Source of the DNA: JAVVPL01 sp036655775 | Lineage (GTDB): Bacteria; Bacteroidota; Bacteroidia; Bacteroidales; P3 | DNA: 16,672 bases | NCBI GenBank assembly: GCA_036655775.1 | Contig: JAVVPL010000041.1 | Coordinates: 1-16,672 of the forward strand | Reading direction: 5' to 3' | Part shown: positions 6,683-13,470 of the stretch, piece by piece | How positions within the stretch are numbered: the first letter of the stretch is position 1 | How the letters are laid out: each line of letters begins with the position of its first letter | Notes under the pieces: model-generated | The model's database searches: none | Seen by the model: the letters and a program-made list of their open reading frames with translations, nothing else | What the model was told of the DNA's origin: nothing | Made by a program: the position numbers and the translations under genes

Positions 6683-8617
6683 TTATTTATAATTACGTGC
6701 AGCTACTTTAATAGCTTCATATTTCAATTCTTCTTGATGACGAATTGCCTCTTCTGTACCTTTGTATTCCCATGCTGCAACATGCATAAATTCATCATCT
6801 CTACGAAGGGCTTCGCCTTCTGGAGTTTGATATTCTTCACGGAAGTGTCCACCACAAGATTCTTCACGTACAAGTGCATCTTTTGCCATCAACTCTCCCA
6901 TCTCCAAATAATCTGATAAACGCAATGCTTTTTCAAGTTCTACATTCATTTCGTCGGCTTGACCAACCACACGTACATCCTTCCAAAATTCTTCGCGTAA
7001 AACTTTTATTTGATCAATGGCTGTGGTCAAACTTTCTTTGTTTCTTCCCATACCAACTCCATCCCACATAATTTTACCTAAATGTTTGTGGAAGGTATCT
7101 ACCGAAGTTTTTCCTTGAATTGATAATAATTTTTTAATACGATCCTCTACGGATTTCACCGTTTGTTCAAATTCAGGAGTATCTATCGGAAGCCTTGCTT
7201 CATGTAGCATTTTAGACAAATAATTTTGAATAGTATAAGGTAAAACAAAATATCCATCTGCTAAACCTTGCATCAAAGCGGATGCTCCCAAACGATTGGC
7301 CCCATGATCGGAAAAGTTAGCTTCTCCAATGGCAAATAAACCCTTGATAGTGGTTTGTAATTCGTAATCAACCCATAGACCTCCCATTGTATAGTGTACG
7401 GCAGGATAAATCATCATTGGACTTGTATACGGATCTTCATCGGTAATTTTTTGATACATTTGGAAAAGATTTCCATAACGTTCTTCTATTTTTGCTCGTC
7501 CTAAACGCGCAATTGCTGAGGCAAAATCTAGATAAACGGCTAAACCTGCTCCCACACCAAAACCTGCATCACAACGTTCTTTAGCTGCACGAGAAGCAAC
7601 ATCTCGAGGCACTAAATTTCCAAACGCAGGATAACGTCTTTCCAAATAATAATCTCTATTTTCTTCGGCAATCTCTACGGGTTTTAATTTTCCTTGGCGA
7701 ATAGCCTCTGCATCTTCTTTGCGTTTAGGAACCCAAATACGTCCATCATTACGCAAACTTTCACTCATCAAGGTTAATTTTGATTGATATTCACCATGTA
7801 CAGGTATACAAGTTGGGTGAATTTGGGTAAAACTTGGATTGGCAAAAAATGCGCCTTTTTTATATGCTTGCCAAGCGGCACTTCCGTTGGAATTCATTGC
7901 ATTGGTCGATAAAAAATAAACATTTCCATAACCTCCAGTGGCAAGGACAACCGCATGCGCTGAATGACGTTCGATTTCACCAGTAACTAAATTACGGCAG
8001 ATAATTCCTCGAGCAACGCCATCCTTAAGCACTAGATCCATCATTTCGGTACGATGAAAAAGCTGTACGCTTCCTCTTGCTATTTCACGACTTAAAGCCC
8101 CATAAGCACCAATCAATAATTGTTGTCCAGTTTGACCTCTCGCATAAAAAGTACGAGAAACTTGTGCGCCACCAAAAGATCGATTATCCAAATAACCTGA
8201 ATAATCACGAGCAAAAGGAACTCCTTGTGCTACACATTGATCTATGATTGCATTACTATTTTCGGCCAAACGATATACATTGGCTTCACGAGAGCGATAA
8301 TCACCCCCTTTAATTGTATCATAAAATAGACGATAAATACTATCTCCATCATTTTGATAATTCTTGGCCGCATTAATTCCACCTTGCGCAGCAATAGAGT
8401 GTGCACGACGAGGACTATCGGAGATACAAAATATTTTAACGTTGAAACCCAAGGCTCCTAAACTAGCTGCAGCCGAAGCGCCAGCTAAACCTGTTCCCAC
8501 AATAATAACATCCAATTTACGTTTATTGGCAGGATTGACCAAAGCTTGGTCGGCTTTGTATTGTGTCCATTTTTCGGATAAAGGACCTTGCGGAATTTTT
8601 GATTCGAGTAAACTCAT
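6683..8617 (-). CDS. sdhA: Succinate dehydrogenase/fumarate reductase flavoprotein subunit
   Basis: Catalytic subunit that interconverts succinate and fumarate with covalently bound FAD, facing the cytoplasm. 644 residues, as expected for the epsilon/Bacteroidota type-B flavoproteins. The FAD Rossmann motif GTGLAG is at 41-46, and the covalent FAD histidine is H73 in HSIAAQGGINA. Substrate and proton-path residues are visible as H267 (QIHPT), R338 (VPRDVASR, the family's proton-shuttle arginine), H408 (HYTMGG) and R442 (GANRLGASAL). SLRNDGRIW (287-295) is the usual type-B stretch. It sits in the middle of the operon, 50 bases after sdhC and 26 before sdhB. L-aspartate oxidase is a paralogous alternative, excluded by length, by the covalent-FAD histidine context and by the sdhC/sdhB neighbours. 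Confidence 0.96.
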   Translation of the reverse strand: MSLLESKIPQGPLSEKWTQYKADQALVNPANKRKLDVIIVGTGLAGASAAASLGALGFNVKIFCISDSPRRAHSIAAQGGINAAKNYQNDGDSIYRLFYDTIKGGDYRSREANVYRLAENSNAIIDQCVAQGVPFARDYSGYLDNRSFGGAQVSRTFYARGQTGQQLLIGAYGALSREIARGSVQLFHRTEMMDLVLKDGVARGIICRNLVTGEIERHSAHAVVLATGGYGNVYFLSTNAMNSNGSAAWQAYKKGAFFANPSFTQIHPTCIPVHGEYQSKLTLMSESLRNDGRIWVPKRKEDAEAIRQGKLKPVEIAEENRDYYLERRYPAFGNLVPRDVASRAAKERCDAGFGVGAGLAVYLDFASAIARLGRAKIEERYGNLFQMYQKITDEDPYTSPMMIYPAVHYTMGGLWVDYELQTTIKGLFAIGEANFSDHGANRLGASALMQGLADGYFVLPYTIQNYLSKMLHEARLPIDTPEFEQTVKSVEDRIKKLLSIQGKTSVDTFHKHLGKIMWDGVGMGRNKESLTTAIDQIKVLREEFWKDVRVVGQADEMNVELEKALRLSDYLEMGELMAKDALVREESCGGHFREEYQTPEGEALRRDDEFMHVAAWEYKGTEEAIRHQEELKYEAIKVAARNYK

Positions 8618-8667
8618 AGTATATAGGTGCTAAATGTTAAACAAAAAATTATAAAGCATTTCTAAAA

Positions 8668-9510
8668 TTAATTATAGAAAAATAAAAACCAAAGAGGGAT
8701 GATGCTAAATCCTACAAACACGACGATTGTATATACCCCTGCGATTACTTGTATTGCTGGAGTATATTTAGGATTGCGTAATCCCAATGTTTGAAATGCC
8801 GACGTAAAAGCATGAAATAAATGAAATGCCAAAAAGACAAACAACACCAAATAAATAATAGAATAGATGGGTTGCTGAAACAGTTTGCGACTCATGGTAT
8901 AAAAATCGGGTTCATATTCAGTGAAATTTGCACCTAAGACTGTATGTATTTGTTCTTTTGTCAAACCACTTGCGACTTCTTTAAAAGGCTGTGCTTGTGC
9001 AGTGGCTTTATCTGTGTTTTGAAACAATGCCACCAAAGCTTCTTGGTTTTGTTGTAAAACAGCTTGATCTGCATGTTGTAAATCTTCCATTTTTACCATA
9101 TATTGACCTTCTACAACGCCTAATTTGACAAAGTAAAAATTGACAAAGTGAAGCGCCAAAAATGCCAAAATTAAACAACCTGTATAGATCATAAATTTAG
9201 ATCCTGTGGATGTTTTGGATCGAGAAGGCACTTTATATCCAATGGGACGAGCCGTCCAATTTTGTATTTGAATAAAAACACCCAAAAGAATATGCAATAA
9301 AATTACTGCAAAAAGAATAACTTCAATAATTTTTACAATGTAGTTGGTTCCCATAAAATGAGCCGCAGCACTAAACCATGCACCTCCATCGTCACGAAGC
9401 ATACAAAGATTGATGCCTAAGTGCATCAAAAGAAAGATCATCAAAAACAAACCCAGTAGAGCCAGGGTTATTTTTTTTGTAATCGACGCAAATTTTAATA
9501 AGTTTGTCAT
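8668..9510 (-). CDS. sdhC: Succinate dehydrogenase/fumarate reductase cytochrome b subunit (diheme, type B)
   Basis: Single membrane anchor of the type-B complex, holding two b hemes and the menaquinone site. 280 residues with five hydrophobic helices at about 13-36, 57-82, 106-129, 213-238 and 252-277. One heme-ligand histidine is visible in each of helices I-IV: H30 (LLMHLG), H73 (LLHILLG), H121 (LALHFVNF) and H230 or H233 (FHLFHAF), the same pattern as the Wolinella FrdC diheme anchor. Helices III and IV are separated by a soluble stretch of about 80 residues (131-210), much longer than the short connection usual in this family, and by topology (N-terminus inside) it would face the periplasm. 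It is first in the operon, behind a probable promoter at 9537-9544. Confidence 0.93.
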   Translation of the reverse strand: MTNLLKFASITKKITLALLGLFLMIFLLMHLGINLCMLRDDGGAWFSAAAHFMGTNYIVKIIEVILFAVILLHILLGVFIQIQNWTARPIGYKVPSRSKTSTGSKFMIYTGCLILAFLALHFVNFYFVKLGVVEGQYMVKMEDLQHADQAVLQQNQEALVALFQNTDKATAQAQPFKEVASGLTKEQIHTVLGANFTEYEPDFYTMSRKLFQQPIYSIIYLVLFVFLAFHLFHAFTSAFQTLGLRNPKYTPAIQVIAGVYTIVVFVGFSIIPLWFLFFYN

Positions 9511-9536
9511 AAAAAAGATGTTTTTAATATTTCCTG

Positions 9537-9544
9537 CAAAAGTA
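9537..9544 (-). promoter_or_regulatory. -7 element of the sdhCAB operon promoter
   Basis: Minus-strand TACTTTTG fits TAnnTTTG and lies 26 bases upstream of the sdhC ATG, in the 68-base gap after the helicase gene. No clear -33 TTTG is seen. No terminator is visible for the upstream galE-helicase unit, so read-through into sdhC is also possible. Confidence 0.45.
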
Positions 9545-9578
9545 GTAAAAAGAAAGGTATTTTGGTAGCTTTTTGCAC

Positions 9579-11018
9579 TTAATTTTTTATTTCTATAAAT
9601 TCAGCTTTGAAATTTAGCAAATATACTTTTTGGGTAGCTCGTGTAAGTGCGGTATAAATCCACCGAAAATACTCCTTAGTGAGCATGTCATCAACAAAAT
9701 ACCCTTGATCTATAAAAACAGTGTTCCATTGTCCGCCTTGTGTTTTATGACAAGTAAGCGAATAGGCAAATTTAATTTGCAAAGCATTATAATATGGATC
9801 GGCCTTGATTGCTTGCATACGTCTATATTTTTGCGGGATATCCATATAATCTTCCATTACCGCCTCCCATAAATTTTTAAGTTGTACTTGCGAAAGTGAG
9901 GCGGCCTCAATATCAATACTATCTAAAATAATCTTCACTTCACAAGTAGGTTCATTTGGATAATCCACTAAACGCACTTCCACGTCAGCAAAACGAAGGC
10001 CATATATTTCTTCTGTTTTTTTTATTTTTAAAATTTCGATGGTATCTCCATTGGCAATAAAACCAACTTGAGAGGTTTTGGGTAACCAAAAATAATTATT
10101 TTTTAAAACCATTAAATAATCGCCTGCCGAAATTTCATTTTCTTGTCCTAAAATACGTAAACGAATTTCTTTATTGAATAAATTGGCTCTTTTATTAGAA
10201 CGCGTAATAATTACAATATCCTCTCGCTCCAATTTGGAATAAGCTGTGAAAAGGGCATCTTCGAGTTCATCTCCTTGCAAAGAAATTACATCTGGCATCT
10301 TTGCATCTATATGAAACAAAGGAAGACTCAAATCGTCAATTCCTATTTTTTCACGAATAGCCGTGGCATTTTGCAAAATTCCAGAAGTGCTCTCTTGTCG
10401 TAAAACTTGATTCAATTCAAAACTTTGTATGTCGATACCAAAATTTGCATGTAAAAATTCTATATCTAAAGCTGGACTTAAATCAGAACCTACGGGTGGT
10501 AATTGTGCGGTATCTCCAATAAGCATTAATTTACATTGAAACCCTTTGGAAATATAAACTAACAAATCTTCTAATAAACTTCTATACGCCAATAAAGCAT
10601 CTTCGGTTTGCATATCATCGGGCAACATCGAGGCTTCATCCACAATAAAAAGTGTGTTTCTATACTTATTTTCTTGCAAACTTAGTACAATACGACCAAA
10701 CTCATCTCTTTGATTTTGATATATTTTTTTATGTATGGTGTACGCTTGAACTCCTGAATAGTGAGCGAGGACCTTAGCCGCTCTACCCGTAGGAGCCAAT
10801 AAAACCGTGCGAATACGTAAGGATGGCAAAGCACGAACCAAAGCTCCTACTAATGTTGTTTTACCTGTTCCTGCATATCCTTTTAACACAAACGCATCTG
10901 GCTGACGAAAGCCATAAATAAATTTAGCTAATTTTTGAATCAGTTGTGCTTGTCCTAAACTAGGTTCAAAAGGAAATTGCTGTCGTATTAAACACGCGAT
11001 GTCGTCTTGATCCAACAT
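9579..11018 (-). CDS. RecD/Dda-like superfamily 1B DNA helicase
   Basis: ATP-dependent DNA helicase, probably 5'-3', of the RecD2/Dda/Pif1-like group; cellular role unknown but likely replication or repair. With the start at 11018 it has 479 residues. Motifs in order: Q-like region QAQLIQKL (23-30), Walker A GYAGTGKTT (47-55), motif Ia LLAPTGRAAKVL (73-84), Walker B IVDEASM (125-131), motif III GDTAQLPPVG (168-177), LRQ (206-208), a beta-rich insert (about 290-375), motif V CHKTQGGQW (423-431) and motif VI YTALTRA (455-461). It lacks the N-terminal helix-hairpin-helix region of true RecD2 and the RecBC partners, so it resembles the compact Dda type. An in-frame ATG at 11063 would add 15 residues but overlap the end of galE; I prefer 11018, two bases after the galE stop, because the family-like N-terminus starts there. 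Co-transcribed with galE. Confidence 0.88.
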   Translation of the reverse strand: MLDQDDIACLIRQQFPFEPSLGQAQLIQKLAKFIYGFRQPDAFVLKGYAGTGKTTLVGALVRALPSLRIRTVLLAPTGRAAKVLAHYSGVQAYTIHKKIYQNQRDEFGRIVLSLQENKYRNTLFIVDEASMLPDDMQTEDALLAYRSLLEDLLVYISKGFQCKLMLIGDTAQLPPVGSDLSPALDIEFLHANFGIDIQSFELNQVLRQESTSGILQNATAIREKIGIDDLSLPLFHIDAKMPDVISLQGDELEDALFTAYSKLEREDIVIITRSNKRANLFNKEIRLRILGQENEISAGDYLMVLKNNYFWLPKTSQVGFIANGDTIEILKIKKTEEIYGLRFADVEVRLVDYPNEPTCEVKIILDSIDIEAASLSQVQLKNLWEAVMEDYMDIPQKYRRMQAIKADPYYNALQIKFAYSLTCHKTQGGQWNTVFIDQGYFVDDMLTKEYFRWIYTALTRATQKVYLLNFKAEFIEIKN

Positions 11019-11020
11019 GT

Positions 11021-12046
11021 TTACTTCTTTAAACTTTGAGCCAATTTTTGCTCCCATCTCCAAGCACTCAAAGTCATTTCATCTATATTTCGTTTTGCTT
11101 TCCAGCCTAACATTTTTTCGGCTTTTTGTGGATTTCCCCAAATTTGCTCTATATCGCCCGCTCTACGGGCAACAATTTGGTAATTTAACTTCACACCTGT
11201 GCTGCGCTCAAAACTTTTAATTACCTCTAATACGCTAAAGCCATTGCCTGTCCCTAAATTGTAATATTCAATTTCTTTTGGATGGCTTGTAAACATATAT
11301 TCCATTGCCAAAACATGAGCTTCTGCCAAATCACATACATGTATATAATCACGTATTGGGGTACCATCTGGCGTATTATAATCATTGCCAAATACCGACA
11401 AACATGCCCGTTTCCCTATGGCAGTTTGCGTAATATATGGAAGCAAATTATTAGGAACGCCAATAGGCAACTCTCCTATTTTGGCCGAAGGATGGGCCCC
11501 TATGGGATTGAAATAACGCAAGGCAAGTACTGACAAAGGACTTACTTTGGCTATATCCGACAATATATCTTCGGCAATTGCTTTGGTGTTTCCATAAGGA
11601 GATTCGGCCTTTTGACGAGGCGTATCTTCGTCTACAGGCAAGTGATCGGACTGCCCATATACCGTACACGAAGATGAAAATACAAAATGAAGAATGTGAT
11701 GTATGGACACTTGTTCCAATACATTCAACAGAGAAACAATATTGTTTTTATAATAAAACAAAGGCTTTTCAACCGATTCTCCCACTGCTTTAGCAGCGGC
11801 AAAATGAATAATCGCATCAAAGGTGGTGTATTCTGCAAAAAAATGTTTGCAGGCTTGCGCATCGCTTAAATCAAGTTTGACAAAAACAGGCTTAATTCCT
11901 GTAATGGCAGCAATTTGAGAAACAACGGATTCGGTAGAATTAGATAGATTGTCTACGATCACAACTTCATATCCTTTTTCTTGAAGTGCTACCACTGTGT
12001 GAGAACCAATAAAACCAGTTCCTCCAGTCACTAATATTTTTTTCAT
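11021..12046 (-). CDS. galE: UDP-glucose 4-epimerase
   Basis: NAD-dependent short-chain dehydrogenase that interconverts UDP-glucose and UDP-galactose for galactose use and surface glycan precursors; cytoplasmic. 341 residues, the usual length. The NAD-binding motif GGTGFIGSH is at 8-16, the catalytic triad is S126 (SSSCTVYG), Y151 and K155 (SPYGNTK), and the C-terminal substrate half shows RYFNPIGAHPSAKIGE, the GTPIRDYIHVCDLAEAH segment and YNLGTGNGFSVLEV, all hallmark GalE stretches that separate it from dTDP-glucose dehydratase or other epimerases. The ATG is 14 bases past a terminator-like hairpin, and its stop is two bases from the helicase start, so the two genes form an operon. No other gal genes are nearby. 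Confidence 0.96.
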   Translation of the reverse strand: MKKILVTGGTGFIGSHTVVALQEKGYEVVIVDNLSNSTESVVSQIAAITGIKPVFVKLDLSDAQACKHFFAEYTTFDAIIHFAAAKAVGESVEKPLFYYKNNIVSLLNVLEQVSIHHILHFVFSSSCTVYGQSDHLPVDEDTPRQKAESPYGNTKAIAEDILSDIAKVSPLSVLALRYFNPIGAHPSAKIGELPIGVPNNLLPYITQTAIGKRACLSVFGNDYNTPDGTPIRDYIHVCDLAEAHVLAMEYMFTSHPKEIEYYNLGTGNGFSVLEVIKSFERSTGVKLNYQIVARRAGDIEQIWGNPQKAEKMLGWKAKRNIDEMTLSAWRWEQKLAQSLKK

Positions 12047-12060
12047 TTTACTCTATATTA

Positions 12061-12097
12061 AGTAAAAAGCCACCTCATTAAAAGGTGGCTTTTTACT
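12061..12097 (-). terminator. Intrinsic terminator after the second Skp/OmpH gene, just upstream of galE
   Basis: A perfect 15-bp inverted repeat, arms 12061-12075 and 12083-12097, core AGCCACCT/AGGTGGCT with loop CATTAAA, flanked by five A and five T so that it can act on either strand. It lies 48 bases past the stop of the gene at 12146-12658 and 14 bases before the galE ATG. Confidence 0.75.
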
Positions 12098-12109
12098 ATT
12101 GGGAAATTC

Positions 12110-12117
12110 TAAACATA
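12110..12117 (-). promoter_or_regulatory. Weak -7-like element upstream of galE
   Basis: Minus-strand TATGTTTA differs from TAnnTTTG only in the last base. If it were used, the hairpin at 12061-12097 would lie in the galE leader. No -33 support was found. Confidence 0.2.
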
Positions 12118-12145
12118 TCTTTTAGAATACGTATTCCACTAATTT

Positions 12146-12658
12146 TTATTTCAAGCCTAATTTTTTCTTTACTAAAGCCATTAAATTATCGCTATCTTCA
12201 GTGTAGATTAAAACACCACCACTCGTATCAAAAACATAGGTAAATTTATTTTCTTTTGCTACTGCTTGAATAGCTTTCTTTGCCTTGTCAATAATAGGCT
12301 CCAACAATGCTTGTTGTTTTGATTTATAATCTTCGTCGGCTTGTTTTCCAAACTCTTCCATACGAACTTGCATATCTTGAAGTTCTTTTTGTTTGGTTTG
12401 TTTTATCAAATCGGACATTTGATTTGCATTGTTTTGAAATTCCATATATTTCTTTTCAAGTTCAGTTTGCATAGTCTTGATGTTATTCTCCAACTCATGT
12501 CCATATTTTTGGATTTGAATTTCGGCAGAATCGGTCTCAGGCATGGCTCTCATTAACTCGGCAGAATTAATATGTCCTAACTTAGGAGATTGCGCTTGTG
12601 CTGTGGAGAAACAAACTGCACTTACTAAAAATAGGCTTGCTAAAAAGATCTTCTTCAT
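12146..12658 (-). CDS. Periplasmic chaperone of the OmpH/Skp family (second copy)
   Basis: Predicted holding chaperone for unfolded outer-membrane proteins on their way to BamA; periplasmic. 170 residues, the usual Skp length. A Sec signal peptide (MKKIFLASLFLVSAVCFSTAQAQ) is probably cut after AQA at about 22. The mature start KLGHINSAELMRAMPE (26-41) is the conserved Skp beta-strand and helix start. Residues 45-115 are a charged heptad-like helical arm (two antiparallel helices turning near 78-84), and YVFDTSGGVLIY (141-152) is the returning body strand. It has a probable promoter of its own, so it need not depend on the upstream paralog, and it ends before a strong terminator. The symbol skp or ompH would be reasonable, but the two copies cannot be told apart as orthologs. 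Confidence 0.9.
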   Translation of the reverse strand: MKKIFLASLFLVSAVCFSTAQAQSPKLGHINSAELMRAMPETDSAEIQIQKYGHELENNIKTMQTELEKKYMEFQNNANQMSDLIKQTKQKELQDMQVRMEEFGKQADEDYKSKQQALLEPIIDKAKKAIQAVAKENKFTYVFDTSGGVLIYTEDSDNLMALVKKKLGLK

Positions 12659-12686
12659 TATTTTTGATTTTTAATTTCTAAGGTTG

Positions 12687-12694
12687 CAAAGATA
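12687..12694 (-). promoter_or_regulatory. -7 element of a promoter for the second Skp/OmpH gene
   Basis: Minus-strand TATCTTTG is an exact TAnnTTTG match 28 bases upstream of the ATG at 12658, in the 78-base gap between the two chaperone genes. The -33 region is only a T-rich run. Confidence 0.45.
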
Positions 12695-12719
12695 CAAAAA
12701 AAATATTAAAAACACTAAG

Positions 12720-12745
12720 GGAAATTATTTTGCGATTTAATTTCC
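12720..12745 (-). terminator. Weak hairpin at the end of the first Skp/OmpH gene
   Basis: An 8-bp inverted repeat GGAAATTA/TAATTTCC (12720-12727 and 12738-12745) spans the stop codon and is followed on the minus strand by T-rich sequence within about 10 bases. It could be a partial terminator separating the two chaperone genes. The AT-rich stem and 10-base loop make it uncertain. Confidence 0.3.
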
Positions 12746-13342
12746 TGTTTTTATTGTTTTATTAATTTCATTGGGTTTGGAATTAATTTCTGCACCCATA
12801 TTTATTTTGATGGTTTTTTTCTTCTCTTTCACATCATATCCCATATCTTCTAAAACATCATTACTAATATCAATTTTAGGATCTGCAAATAATATATTTG
12901 CATTTTCAGAACGATCGAATACAAAAACAAACGATTTTGCGAGCGCTCGTTTTTCTATGGCTGCATATATTTTATCTTGAATGGGACGAATCAATTCTTG
13001 ACGTTTTTTGAATAAATCACCATCGGTACCAAAACGTTTTTTTTGTAAATCTTTGGTCTCCTTTTCTTTTTGAATAATTTCATTTTCTTTACGGAGTTTT
13101 AACTCTTGCGTAAGAAGAGGGGCTTCATTTTGAAACTTTTTATACATTGCATCTAAGTCGGTAAATTTGGCTTCTATTTCTTTTTGCCATTTAACCGACA
13201 GATTATCTATTTCTTTTTGCGCTTCTTCAAATTCTGGAATATTGGATAGCATATATTCACTATCTACATACGCATATTTTTGAGCAAATCCCACACTGAT
13301 ACTTGTTATAAATAAAGCTAGGGTTAAGATTATCTTTTTCAT
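12737..13342 (-). CDS. Periplasmic chaperone of the OmpH/Skp family (first copy, longer)
   Basis: Predicted periplasmic chaperone, 201 residues. A signal peptide (MKKIILTLALFITSISVGFA) is probably cut after A20. The mature protein begins KYAYVDSEYMLSNIPEFEEA, the Skp body strand and first helix; 40-125 is a strongly charged alpha-helical arm; and SFVFVFDRSENANILFADP (137-155) closes the body. IDISNDVLEDMGYD (157-170) is typical of the longer Bacteroidota OmpH copy next to bamA. It has a basic tail (about 171-201), Lys- and Asn-rich, which the other copy lacks. It follows bamA by 128 bases and has its own promoter, with a good -7 and -33 pair. Sequence similarity to the second copy is mainly in architecture, so the duplication is old. 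Confidence 0.9.
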   Translation of the reverse strand: MKKIILTLALFITSISVGFAQKYAYVDSEYMLSNIPEFEEAQKEIDNLSVKWQKEIEAKFTDLDAMYKKFQNEAPLLTQELKLRKENEIIQKEKETKDLQKKRFGTDGDLFKKRQELIRPIQDKIYAAIEKRALAKSFVFVFDRSENANILFADPKIDISNDVLEDMGYDVKEKKKTIKINMGAEINSKPNEINKTIKTGN

Positions 13343-13370
13343 TTGTTTTATTTTTTATTTGTTGTTTTAT

Positions 13371-13403
13371 CAAACCTATTACTTATACAATTTTTATGCC
13401 AAA
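13371..13403 (-). promoter_or_regulatory. Promoter of the first Skp/OmpH gene (-33 and -7 pair)
   Basis: Minus-strand TAGGTTTG (13371-13378) matches the Bacteroidota -7 consensus, and TTTG (13400-13403) lies 21 bases upstream, a suitable position for the -33 element. The -7 is 28 bases from the ATG at 13342. This is the most complete promoter in the window and implies that the chaperones can be expressed separately from uppS-bamA. Confidence 0.55.
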
Positions 13404-13470
13404 AGAAATTATCTTTACTTGTTTTATTTAATTTGACATTCAAACAAATACATCTAAGAAATATAAAGAA

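Noticed and set aside
11019..11063. A longer N-terminus for the helicase starting at 11063
   Set aside because: The extra 15 residues would overlap the end of galE out of frame and have no family similarity. The ATG at 11016-11018, two bases after the galE stop, is more plausible.
12125..12136. Palindrome GAATACGTATTC as a confirmed operator
   Set aside because: A single 12-bp palindrome with no second copy nearby and no known regulator match is not enough to call a binding site. It is kept only as part of a finding.
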